11,549 bases of DNA, from NCBI GenBank assembly GCA_021792815.1, contig JAJYTX010000042.1, positions 1 to 11,549 on the forward strand, given 5' to 3'. This stretch comes from Pseudomonadota bacterium. GTDB lineage: Bacteria; Pseudomonadota; Gammaproteobacteria; Steroidobacterales; Steroidobacteraceae. Of this stretch, positions 1 through 7,085 are shown piece by piece; position 1 is the stretch's first letter, and every line of letters begins with the position of its first letter. The notes beneath the pieces are model-generated. The model worked only from the letters and a program-made list of their open reading frames with translations, had not been told where the DNA came from and did no database searches. The position numbers were made by a program, and so were the translations under genes.

Positions 1-146
1 TCAAGGCCGCGACCGTCGCGGCGCGCGAGGTGTGTCGGGCGCGCTTCGAGGCGTTCGGGGCGGCCGGTCAGGCCGCGCGGATCCGCCCGCTGCCGCTCGA
101 GCAGATGGCTGCGCGCTACGGGCGGGAACAGTCCGCGCTGCGGTAA
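1..146 (+). CDS. fba: Class II fructose-bisphosphate aldolase, C-terminal end (partial)
   Basis: Only the last 47 codons are present, read in the frame starting at base 3 and ending with TAA at 144-146; the start lies outside the window. The residues contain an RFEAFG..GQA..IRPLPLE.MA.RY pattern, which I recognise as the extreme C-terminus of class II (zinc-dependent) fructose-bisphosphate aldolases of the Calvin-cycle subtype (CbbA/Fba). These cytoplasmic enzymes interconvert fructose 1,6-bisphosphate with glyceraldehyde 3-phosphate and dihydroxyacetone phosphate in glycolysis and gluconeogenesis. The catalytic and metal-binding residues lie upstream of the window, so the call rests on the tail alone. 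The gene converges on the histidine kinase, with only 20 bp between the two stop codons and no clear intrinsic terminator. Confidence 0.8.
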   Translation, partial: KAATVAAREVCRARFEAFGAAGQAARIRPLPLEQMAARYGREQSALR

Positions 147-166
147 CGGCCCCGGCGCATCCCCGC

Positions 167-1936
167 CTACTGCGGCCGCATCGCGCTGCTCACGGCCGCA
201 TACAGCGTGTCGAACGGAACCGGTTTCTGCAACACCGTCAGCTGGCTTTCGCGAGCGGACCGCAATGCGGACTCCGCGGTCTCACCCGTGACGATCAGGA
301 CGGGGAAGGCGCCGTAGGTGCCGCGCGCCTGCGCCGCGATCGCCGCGCCATCCTGGCCGTGAGGCAGCCGCAGATCGATCAGCATCAGATCCGGCCGGCC
401 GTGCTCGGCGAAGAGCGCGGTGAGCTCGGTGGCCTCAGCGGCGCAGTGCACCCGAAACCCCCACAGGGTCAGTAGCGCACGCGTGCTGGCGCGTACCGCC
501 GCGTCGTCATCCACGACGTAGACCCGCGCCCCGTTCCAGGATTGCCGGCCGCGGTAGATCGAGCGCAGGATGGCAGCCGTACCCGGTCCGGCGTGCACCG
601 ACGGCAGCGTCACCGTGAACCGTGTTCCCTCTCCGGGCCTCGAGTGCAGCTCGATGCGCGCATGCATCAGCTCGCACAGATGCTTGACGATCGAGAGGCC
701 GAGACCGACGCCCTGCGGGTTTTGCTCGCCGCTGCCTTCTATCCGATAAAACTCATCGAATATGCGCTGATGCTCATCGGGCGCAATGCCGCGGCCCGTG
801 TCGCTCACCTCGAGCAGCGCCTCGCCGCCGGCCTGTGTGAGCGTCACGCCGACCTGTCCCCGCTCGGTATACTTGAGCGCATTGTCGAGCAGATTGCGCA
901 CGATCCGGCCCACCGCGCTCGCATCGCCGATGAGCTGCACGGGTGCCACCCGGGAGGTGAGCGCGAGGCCCTTGGCGGTGGCGACGGGCGTGAACTCCGC
1001 GCACACGCCCGCGATCAGGCGATCCAGCGAGAACGGCTCATGCTGCAGGCGGTAGCCGCCGGTGGACAGCCGCGACAGGTCGAACAGCTCGCCGAGAATC
1101 TCCCCGAGCGAGCGCACCAGGGTGTCGATGTTGTGGCCCGCCTCCTGCAGCGACTCGGCGGTCGGGTTGGCGAGCAACAGCGCGCTGTATGCCGACAGCG
1201 CGTGCAGCGGCTGGCGCAGATCGTGGCTCACGGCCGCCAGAACCCGCGCCCGAGTCAGCGCCGCATGCTCGGCCCGAGCGGCGACCTGTTGCATCTCCCG
1301 GTTGCGCTGTTCGAGCTGACGCAGTGCCTCGTCGCGCTGGTGGCGGATGTCGATGGAGCGCCGCAGCAGCCGCTCGCTGTCGGCGGATACGGTGATGAGG
1401 AAGATCCAGTAGAGAGCCGTGAGCGCGCCCACCAACAGCGCCTGCGGCGGATGCGCGGTGCTCCAGGCGATGGCGGAGGCAATCAGCACCGCGGAGGAGT
1501 AGGCGGCGACCAGGCGTTTCGATGACACTGCGACCGCGACACCCGCGCCCGCGACCGCATACAGCGTCGTCTCCAGGATTGCCTCGGAGATGAGCGGTAT
1601 GTGAGGGATGAACAGCACGGCCGCCATGCCGGTCGCAAGTCCGGCGAGCGCATCGAGCGCCATGAAGAGCTGGTGGATGTACGGGGGAGGGCTCGAAGCG
1701 AGGGACACCTGCGCCCAGCGCGCCGCCGCGGCCCGCACGCATTCCACCCCGAAGGCAAGCCCGGCCCAGGCGAGAAACAGCGGCAAGCGGACGTCGGGCA
1801 ATACGATCCAACCGATCGCCCCGACCAGTGCCGCCTCGAACAGCGGCATGCGCAGCAGAATGCGCGTGTGCAGACTGAGCAGCTCGTCGCGCAGTTCCGC
1901 GCGCCGTGCGCCGTCGGCGGGCGCCGGCTCATGCAT
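167..1936 (-). CDS. Membrane-bound hybrid sensor histidine kinase with C-terminal receiver domain
   Basis: A 589-residue hybrid kinase. About six hydrophobic segments fill residues 33-185 with only short loops, so the sensor is the membrane region itself; there is no PAS, GAF or large periplasmic domain. A charged, coiled-coil-like stretch (about 190-230) leads to the H-box SHDLRQPLHAL with phospho-acceptor His238. The ATPase domain has N-box DNALKYT (Asn352), G1 box DTGRGI (379-384), F-box IFDEFYR and G2 box GVGLGLSIV (409-417). A receiver follows at about 471-585 with acidic D476-D478, phospho-acceptor Asp521, Thr550 and Lys571, all intact. I chose the ATG at 1936 over an upstream in-frame codon at 2062, because the extra 42 residues would lie inside the response-regulator gene and look non-coding. 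The start overlaps the regulator stop by 8 nt, which implies translational coupling. The expected role is a His-Asp phosphorelay, probably with the adjacent regulator; the signal is unknown. Confidence 0.93.
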   Translation of the reverse strand: MHEPAPADGARRAELRDELLSLHTRILLRMPLFEAALVGAIGWIVLPDVRLPLFLAWAGLAFGVECVRAAAARWAQVSLASSPPPYIHQLFMALDALAGLATGMAAVLFIPHIPLISEAILETTLYAVAGAGVAVAVSSKRLVAAYSSAVLIASAIAWSTAHPPQALLVGALTALYWIFLITVSADSERLLRRSIDIRHQRDEALRQLEQRNREMQQVAARAEHAALTRARVLAAVSHDLRQPLHALSAYSALLLANPTAESLQEAGHNIDTLVRSLGEILGELFDLSRLSTGGYRLQHEPFSLDRLIAGVCAEFTPVATAKGLALTSRVAPVQLIGDASAVGRIVRNLLDNALKYTERGQVGVTLTQAGGEALLEVSDTGRGIAPDEHQRIFDEFYRIEGSGEQNPQGVGLGLSIVKHLCELMHARIELHSRPGEGTRFTVTLPSVHAGPGTAAILRSIYRGRQSWNGARVYVVDDDAAVRASTRALLTLWGFRVHCAAEATELTALFAEHGRPDLMLIDLRLPHGQDGAAIAAQARGTYGAFPVLIVTGETAESALRSARESQLTVLQKPVPFDTLYAAVSSAMRPQ

Positions 1937-2549
1937 GGGCGCGCAGCCCCAGGCGGCTGGCTTTGATGACCGCCTCGGTGCGGTTGCGGACCTCGAGAAG
2001 ACGGAAGATGTCGGACAGGTATTCCTTGACGGTGTGCTCGGAAAGGGCGAGTTCCCGGGCAATCAGCTTGGTGGAGAGCCCGCGGCTGAGCGCCGCGAGC
2101 ACATCCAGCTGGCGTCTGGTCAGATTCCGGCCGCCGGGCGCGGCGTCGTCCCCGTCGGGCTGGACGCTGCGCGGCAGGAATACCTCTCCGGCCAGCACAC
2201 GCTGCAGCGCGCGAGTGAGCACCTCGGGCGGGGAGCTCTTGGTAATGTAACTCATGGCGCCCGCTTCGATGCATGCGCGCACCGTGACCGGGTCGTCCGC
2301 CGCCGAGACGATCACCACGGCGGCCGCAGGTGCGCATTGACGCATGCACTCGATGGCCGGCAGACCCTGGTCGGTCTTGAGGTCGAGGTCGAGCAGACAG
2401 ACCCGGACATCATCGTGGTGATGCAGGTGTCCGAGGGCATCCTCGATGCAACCGGCCTCGAGGATACGGGCCTGCGGGCACAGCGAGCCGAGCAACAGCC
2501 GCAGTCCGGCGCGGAACAACGCGTGATCATCCACCAGCAGGATGTGCAT
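1929..2549 (-). CDS. NarL/LuxR-family response regulator
   Basis: A 206-residue two-domain DNA-binding regulator. The receiver (about 1-118) has acidic pair Asp7/Asp8, phospho-acceptor Asp54 in CLLDLDL, switch residue Ser82 and Lys104. The C-terminal LuxR-type helix-turn-helix spans about 142-200, beginning LTRRQLDVLAALSRGLSTK and containing the recognition-helix pattern LSEHTVKEYLSDIF. All residues needed for phosphorylation are present, so it should be a phosphorylation-dependent transcription factor. It is the first gene of a two-gene operon: its TGA overlaps the ATG of the hybrid kinase in an ATGCATGA arrangement. It is transcribed divergently from the OmpA-like lipoprotein gene, so the region between them could carry its binding sites; that is inference. 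The Shine-Dalgarno sequence before the ATG is weak (only GGTAATGG). Targets cannot be read from the sequence. Confidence 0.93.
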   Translation of the reverse strand: MHILLVDDHALFRAGLRLLLGSLCPQARILEAGCIEDALGHLHHHDDVRVCLLDLDLKTDQGLPAIECMRQCAPAAAVVIVSAADDPVTVRACIEAGAMSYITKSSPPEVLTRALQRVLAGEVFLPRSVQPDGDDAAPGGRNLTRRQLDVLAALSRGLSTKLIARELALSEHTVKEYLSDIFRLLEVRNRTEAVIKASRLGLRAHA

Positions 2550-2653
2550 GCCATTACCCGACGCCGAGCGTCATCGGACCGTGCCCTGCGCGGTCTGTGG
2601 CCGGCCCCTTTGCTGACGACGGACACGCCGCGATGCGTTATGGGCGGAAATCT

Positions 2654-2664
2654 ACCGAATCGGT
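2654..2664. promoter_or_regulatory. Short perfect palindrome, candidate operator
   Basis: ACCGA-A-TCGGT is a perfect 5+1+5 bp inverted repeat about 105 bp upstream of the response-regulator start and 260 bp upstream of the OmpA-like start. NarL/LuxR-type regulators bind short inverted repeats as dimers, so this could be an autoregulatory site. Palindromes of this length also occur by chance, so the call is weak. Confidence 0.3.
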
Positions 2665-2670
2665 GCGCTG

Positions 2671-2718
2671 ATGACAAATGACAAATGCAGGCGGTGATTC
2701 CAGAGGCGGTGATTCCAG
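2671..2718. repeat. Two adjacent tandem duplications (7 bp x2 and 15 bp x2)
   Basis: ATGACAA is repeated at 2671-2677 and 2678-2684 and followed by another ATG. Directly after it, AGGCGGTGATTCCAG occurs as two perfect copies at 2689-2703 and 2704-2718. The copies are identical, which points to recent slippage, or to sites that keep a fixed spacing in the divergent promoter region. The 15-bp unit is not a recognised operator. Confidence 0.75.
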
Positions 2719-2922
2719 CTCGGGTCCGCCGGCAGCGGCCGGTCGGGGCATCCCCCCATTCGTGGGGTTGCGCCCCGAGGCGGCGCTCCGCAACGATAGC
2801 GCGTATGCCGGGCCGCGCATGCGCCGCGGCAGACACAAGACGAAGCGGGGGATGAGCACGATGTTGCGGGGGGCAGGTGGGATGCATGGGAGGGCTGCGG
2901 ATCGTCGCCACGGGGGGCTGCG

Positions 2923-4587
2923 ATGAAGCTGCGGGCGCGGGCGGTTCTCGCCGGCCTGTGCGTTGCGAGTCTGCTCGGTGCGGGTGGCTGCGTGAGCAGC
3001 TCGGGAGTGCGCGAGCCGCAGTTTCTCTCCACCCTGCAGCACCATGTCACCAACCTGTTCGACAATCCCAATCCCTGTTCAAACAACGACAGCGACATCG
3101 GCATCGTCACCGGCGCGGTGGTCGGTGCCTTCGTCGGCCATCGCCTCGAGAAAGGCGGCAAAGGCACGCTGCTCGGCGCGGCGATCGGCGCGACGGTCGG
3201 GGGGCTGATCGGTCACAGCGTCGACGCGCGGCGCTGCGCGCTGTACCGCATCGCCCAGCAGGATCATCTCGAGCTCGCGAGCGCCCGGATCACCCCGGGC
3301 AAACTGGGGATCAGCGGCAAGCACACGGTCGGGTTGGATGTGCAGATCCAGGATCAGGGGGCGATCTTCGAGCCGCATTCGGCCGCTCTGGTCCCCGGTG
3401 CGCGTGGCTATCTCGCGCAGATCGCCGCGCAATACACCCCGCATGAGCTGATCGCCTCTCTCGGGCCGCACGCCCCGCCGGCGGCGCTCGCCGCCGCCGA
3501 GCAGCGCAAGGTGCTGATCGTGGCGCATGCCGCTCAGACTTCGAACCCCTATGGGGCGCTGCAGCTCTCGACCGATCGGGCCCGCGCGGTCGCGCAGATA
3601 TTCGCGGCGAGCGGCGTACCCGGTGGAAATATCTATTATCAGGGCGCGGCAGATGCGCTGCCGGTGGCGAGCAATGCGACCGCCCGCGGGCGGCAGGAAA
3701 ACCGCCGCGTTCAGATCGTCGACGTGGCCTCGGATGGACAGCTGAAGCGCTATCTTGCCCTGAGGACGGCAAACCCCGCGGATTTCACCGGCGTCGCCTA
3801 CCGTGCGACACCGCAGACGACATCCAGTGCGGCAGAAACGTCCGGGCACGGCAGCGGCGGCGAGCCACCGCCTGCCGGTGCGCACGTGTCGTTTTTGCAG
3901 AGGCTGAAGTCCCGCGCGCAACGCCTGGCACGGAAGGTGGAGCATCGGACGGCCCCTCCCGCTGCGGCACGTGCGCCGGTTGCCGTCGCCGAGGCCGCTG
4001 CGCCGCCTGTCGCCCTGCCGCCCGGGGCATACGACTTCGGCGGGGCGCCGTTTCAGGGCCGGGAGCCGCCGATCGATCTCGGCCGATTGCACAGCCATTC
4101 GATGTTCAGCTTCATTCGCACCGCGCACGCGAGTAACGCTCGCGAGCGGGTCGGCGCCTGTACGGACGATCGCCCGCACCTGGCGAGCGCGGTGCGCAAT
4201 CTGTCCTCGGGCCGGAAATTGCCGGTGCGGGATGACGTTGCGGGCTTTTACGGCGCTCCCTGGCTGAGCGAGCCGCACGGCAACCTGGTGGCGATCCTCG
4301 ACGCGTACGTGCCGAAGGCCGCCGGCCTGCCGGTGCCCGATCCGAGAATCGACATCTATCGCGACTACGCCCGGTATCACGAGCGCCAGCCGACCTACTC
4401 GCGGCTCGTGCCGGTCAACGTCTACCGCGGCTCGCGCGGTACCCTGTACCGGATGTTCCTCGGTGGGCCGATCCAGTGCATGGACCTGTTCGTGCCGATG
4501 CATGCCGCCAGCGCGCCGACGCGCATCTACTATCCGTTGCTCGGCCAGAGTTACCTCGCGACCTCCACGTTCACGATCCACCAGTGA
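2923..4587 (+). CDS. OmpA-like lipoprotein with glycine zipper and unassigned C-terminal domain
   Basis: A 554-residue predicted lipoprotein. Residues 1-22 form a signal peptide ending in a loose lipobox (AGG before Cys23), suggesting lipidation and outer-membrane anchoring. A glycine-zipper hairpin of GxxxG-spaced glycines spans about 60-97. An OmpA/MotB-like domain covers about 135-268, with LSTDRARAV (215-223) and the closing pattern NATARGRQENRRVQI (251-265). The usual GHTD motif is AHAA here (201-204), so the Asp that contacts diaminopimelate in OmpA-type domains is missing; the domain may bind peptidoglycan poorly. A Pro/Ala-rich linker (about 295-370) joins a C-terminal region (about 370-554) with Cys413 and Cys519 that I cannot assign. 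The protein is much longer than typical OmpA-like lipoproteins of about 150-250 residues. It is the first gene of the plus-strand cassette, 72 bp before the four-TM gene. Confidence 0.85.
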   Translation: MKLRARAVLAGLCVASLLGAGGCVSSSGVREPQFLSTLQHHVTNLFDNPNPCSNNDSDIGIVTGAVVGAFVGHRLEKGGKGTLLGAAIGATVGGLIGHSVDARRCALYRIAQQDHLELASARITPGKLGISGKHTVGLDVQIQDQGAIFEPHSAALVPGARGYLAQIAAQYTPHELIASLGPHAPPAALAAAEQRKVLIVAHAAQTSNPYGALQLSTDRARAVAQIFAASGVPGGNIYYQGAADALPVASNATARGRQENRRVQIVDVASDGQLKRYLALRTANPADFTGVAYRATPQTTSSAAETSGHGSGGEPPPAGAHVSFLQRLKSRAQRLARKVEHRTAPPAAARAPVAVAEAAAPPVALPPGAYDFGGAPFQGREPPIDLGRLHSHSMFSFIRTAHASNARERVGACTDDRPHLASAVRNLSSGRKLPVRDDVAGFYGAPWLSEPHGNLVAILDAYVPKAAGLPVPDPRIDIYRDYARYHERQPTYSRLVPVNVYRGSRGTLYRMFLGGPIQCMDLFVPMHAASAPTRIYYPLLGQSYLATSTFTIHQ

Positions 4588-4647
4588 TTCACGTCATGCG
4601 TACACGGTCGCCTCGGTCGATGCCGATCGCTCATGTCGGACGTGCAC

Positions 4648-4654
4648 GGGGGTG
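4648..4654 (+). promoter_or_regulatory. Ribosome-binding site deciding the start of the four-TM gene
   Basis: GGGGGTG lies 5 nt upstream of the ATG at 4660. The alternative in-frame ATG at 4633 has no comparable purine-rich sequence before it, so this site favours the shorter, 495-residue product. Confidence 0.5.
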
Positions 4655-4659
4655 AACCG

Positions 4660-6147
4660 ATGAAAGCGCAACTGTTCGACCTGCTGTACGCCTTTCCGGT
4701 GCGACTTTTCGGCCAGATCGGCAAGCTCTCGCAGTTGAAGAGCGACACGCAGAGCGTGACCGGCAATGCCTGGCGCGACGATCCGGCCGGGATGCCGGAC
4801 CCGGAACTGCGGCTGTGCAACGACTACTACGCCGCTTTTGCGGAAAACGTTTCCTCGAAACCGGTGTTCGAGAACGCCTACGCCTACCTGGTGCACTCCT
4901 ACCAAACCGGCACGCGCCCGATGGCCTTCTGGCAGCACCTGCTGTTGCTGGCCCTGACTTTGGCCGAGGCGGCCGGCACGGGCTTTCTGCTCGCGCCCTG
5001 GGTATCACAGGAGATGTCCGCCGCCCAGATCAGCTATGTCGGATGGATCATCGCCTTCGCCTTCGCCTTCGGCATGCTGATCATGACGCATGCCGCCGGG
5101 CAATCCTACAAAAAGGCGGTTCTGTTCAATGCCATCACCGCCGGGAAGGACCAGACCAGCCTCGATCACGTGCGACCGATCTCGCTGTCGATGCCGCAGG
5201 AGGCCGACGCGGAGCAGAAACCCGAGGTCCGCTTCGTGGCGCGGGTGTCGAAGGGTCCGCGTGACCGCGGCTCGTTCTGGCCGACCGTTGCGAGCATCGG
5301 GGTGCTGGCCGCCGCGTTGGCGTTCATTTTCTACATCCGCTGGGAAGGCATCAAGGAAGCCGAAACCCATCAGGTCGTGCACCTGGAGCAGCACGGCGTC
5401 TCCTCCTCCGGCAGTAACCCGTTCGCGAACCTGAACACCGGCTCGTCCGCGCCGCCGCTGCCGCCGGCCGTCGAGCAGGCCCAGCAGCAGGCGCGTGATC
5501 GCGTCGCCCACGAGATCGCGCGCGAGCATGCCGGCCAGGGCTTCGGCGCCGCCGCGCTGCTGTCGTTCATCTACATCATGACGCAGGCCGCCGGCTTTCT
5601 GTTCTCGTACGAGCACGCCTTTCTTGCCGATGGCGAGCAGGCGTACCGGCTCACCCGCGGCGAATCCCATTACGAAACGTATGTCCGCAGCATCGGCTCG
5701 CCGTATCTGAACTGCGCCGAATCCCGTCTCGCCGAGCTCCGCCAGTACCTCGTCGCAAGCGTTTCCGAATATGCAAAAAACCCATCCCGCGTGTCGTTCC
5801 TCACGTTCTATAACCGCCGCCAGGCCGACAAGCTCGGTCAGGAAGACCTGGCGGGAATGATCAAGACCGCCGACACGCCGCGCCCCGCACCGGCCGCACG
5901 TCCCGCTCAGGCGGCATTCTCCGTTGCACCGGCGCTCGCCCGAATCGGCGCCAGCGATGACGAGTTGCGCGCCGCCGCGCAGGAGATCTACGCGCTGGGG
6001 GACTCCGCGGCTCGCAAGGACCGCTTCAGGCAGATCTCCCAGGGGCTCGGCAGCGCCGAACAGATGAAGCTGCTCGATTTCTTCAATCAGATCAAGGACG
6101 AGCGCGCACGGGTGCAGGCGCTGGCGGAAGACCTGTTCAAAGAATGA
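4660..6147 (+). CDS. Four-TM membrane protein of unknown function
   Basis: A 495-residue protein that I do not recognise. Four hydrophobic segments are visible at about 91-113, 124-144, 208-227 and 296-315. The first ~90 residues are soluble and aromatic-rich. A charged loop (about 150-205) separates TM2 from TM3. A region of about 70 residues between TM3 and TM4 includes a Ser/Pro-rich stretch and a Gln/Arg-rich helix (about 270-290). The long C-terminal part (about 316-495) includes a Pro/Ala linker (about 405-425) and ends in a charged helical segment. If the loops follow the usual charge rule, the N- and C-terminal regions are cytoplasmic. An upstream in-frame ATG at 4633 would add nine residues; I prefer 4660 because of its ribosome-binding site. 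Its position between a lipoprotein and exported proteins suggests the inner-membrane component of an envelope assembly, but the sequence shows no enzyme motif. Confidence 0.75.
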   Translation: MKAQLFDLLYAFPVRLFGQIGKLSQLKSDTQSVTGNAWRDDPAGMPDPELRLCNDYYAAFAENVSSKPVFENAYAYLVHSYQTGTRPMAFWQHLLLLALTLAEAAGTGFLLAPWVSQEMSAAQISYVGWIIAFAFAFGMLIMTHAAGQSYKKAVLFNAITAGKDQTSLDHVRPISLSMPQEADAEQKPEVRFVARVSKGPRDRGSFWPTVASIGVLAAALAFIFYIRWEGIKEAETHQVVHLEQHGVSSSGSNPFANLNTGSSAPPLPPAVEQAQQQARDRVAHEIAREHAGQGFGAAALLSFIYIMTQAAGFLFSYEHAFLADGEQAYRLTRGESHYETYVRSIGSPYLNCAESRLAELRQYLVASVSEYAKNPSRVSFLTFYNRRQADKLGQEDLAGMIKTADTPRPAPAARPAQAAFSVAPALARIGASDDELRAAAQEIYALGDSAARKDRFRQISQGLGSAEQMKLLDFFNQIKDERARVQALAEDLFKE

Positions 6148-6386
6148 CCGTCCGCGCACGGTCCGGTACCAACATGGATTCGCTGAGGGCTTCGCTGAGC
6201 GACCTTTGCGCGACAAACAACGCGCCAATGAACCATCGATCCGTGGGTCGCGCAGGATGCCCGATGCGCAAGCCGCGCGCGTCACGCACGGGCGGTTCGG
6301 CTCCGATACAGTCTGAAATCGCCTCGACGCGAGGCGGCATGCGCTCAGGAACCATCCATTTCGAGGCAAGACACGAGAGACCAACC
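6148..6386 (+). promoter_or_regulatory. Intergenic/leader region upstream of the VWA-like gene with a short hairpin
   Basis: These 239 bp hold no supported gene. CGCCTCG (6320-6326) and CGAGGCG (6330-6336) form a perfect 7-bp stem with a 3-nt loop, about 50 nt before the start codon. No T-run follows, so it is not a standard intrinsic terminator. It could be a leader structure or a partial terminator. The frame of the next gene stays open through this stretch, but the encoded residues look non-coding. Confidence 0.35.
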
Positions 6387-7085
6387 ATGCACACGAGAGG
6401 GTTTGCACTGATGGCGGCGCTGCTGCTGTGCGCCGCGTTACCCCGGGCGCAGGCCGGGCTGTTCAATCAGATTCCCAGCTGCTACACGGCGAGCCATTAC
6501 ACCTTCCGCAGCTCACCGCCGCAGCGGCTGCTCTACGTGCTCATCGATCAGGCGGCACCACTCGGTCCGGCGCTGCAGAAATCGGTCATCGAGAATATCA
6601 ACCACGCGCTCGGGCCGGACACGGAATTCGTCATCAGCGAATTTTCCCGCGAAACGACCCATCATTACCTGCGGCCGCTGTACACCGGGATCATCGAGAG
6701 TCCGCTCACCGCCCGGGAGCACGACCATGTGCCGATGAATTCGCTCTCGGGATTCAACAGCTGCATGCGGGACCAGGCGATTTACGCGCTGCGCATGGCG
6801 GATACCACCGTGCAGCACGCGATGGGTGCGGCCGCCGGCGGCGCCGGCGAGGCCAATGACATTCTGTTCTCACTGAAACAGGTGGCGCCGGCGATCGCGG
6901 ACGATCCGGCCACACAGAAGGTGCTCTTTCTCGTGACCGACGGCATCGAGGACTCAAAGCTCGGCAACTTCAGCCAGGGGGTGGCAGATCCCGGGCAGAT
7001 GGTGCAGGCGGTGCGCAAGGCCGGGCTGATGCCGAACTTCGGTGGCGCACGAGTCTTCGTGTTGGGCGCAGGGGTCTCGCCATGA
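6387..7085 (+). CDS. Secreted VWA-like protein, apparently lacking its C-terminal end
   Basis: A 232-residue exported protein. The start at 6387 is chosen because a purine-rich GAGAGA lies 6 nt upstream and a clear signal peptide follows (about 1-23, cleavage near AQA|G). The mature part has a von Willebrand A-like pattern: a first strand LLYVLIDQ (48-55) followed by a helix, a central helical region with Cys126, and a later strand VLFLVTDG (179-186). The metal-site motif DxSxS is degenerate (D54-Q-A-A-P), with only Asp54 and Asp185 kept. The protein ends at GGARVFVLGAGVSP, immediately after what looks like the last strand, where VWA domains normally continue with a final helix. The TGA overlaps the ATG of the Sel1-repeat gene (ATGA). 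Likely role is protein binding in the periplasm, possibly with the lipoprotein and the membrane protein; the VWA assignment is moderate. Confidence 0.75.
   Translation: MHTRGFALMAALLLCAALPRAQAGLFNQIPSCYTASHYTFRSSPPQRLLYVLIDQAAPLGPALQKSVIENINHALGPDTEFVISEFSRETTHHYLRPLYTGIIESPLTAREHDHVPMNSLSGFNSCMRDQAIYALRMADTTVQHAMGAAAGGAGEANDILFSLKQVAPAIADDPATQKVLFLVTDGIEDSKLGNFSQGVADPGQMVQAVRKAGLMPNFGGARVFVLGAGVSP

Larger units (their letters stand above)
2550..2922. other. Divergent intergenic region between the regulator and OmpA-like genes
   Basis: These 373 bp separate the two divergent transcription units and must hold both promoters. I do not see a convincing sigma70 promoter on either strand. The region contains an 11-bp palindrome (2654-2664), a 7-bp tandem duplication and a 15-bp tandem duplication (2671-2718), listed separately. 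An open frame on the plus strand at 2678-2926 encodes a Gly/Arg-rich peptide with no recognisable pattern and no good ribosome-binding site, so I leave it out as a gene. Confidence 0.6.

Noticed and set aside
1608..2681. Open frame on the plus strand (357 codons)
   Set aside because: Runs opposite the kinase and regulator genes, which have complete domain motifs; no motif on this strand.
3079..4581. Long open frame on the minus strand (500 codons)
   Set aside because: It lies opposite the OmpA-like lipoprotein gene, encodes an Arg-rich low-complexity product with no motif, and is the usual antisense shadow of a high-GC gene.
2923..6147. Zorya-type defence system (OmpA-domain plus multi-TM protein)
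   Set aside because: The membrane protein shows no MotA-like pattern, the OmpA protein is a lipoprotein rather than a TM-anchored stator, and no helicase or nuclease gene is nearby.
6144..6386. N-terminal extension of the VWA-like gene starting inside the previous gene's stop (ATGA-like overlap)
   Set aside because: The 81 extra residues look non-coding and would bury a clear signal peptide; the start at 6387 has a purine-rich site at the right distance.
5005..6408. Long open frame on the minus strand (467 codons)
   Set aside because: Antisense to the four-TM gene; the product is Arg/Gly-rich without recognisable domains or a start signal.
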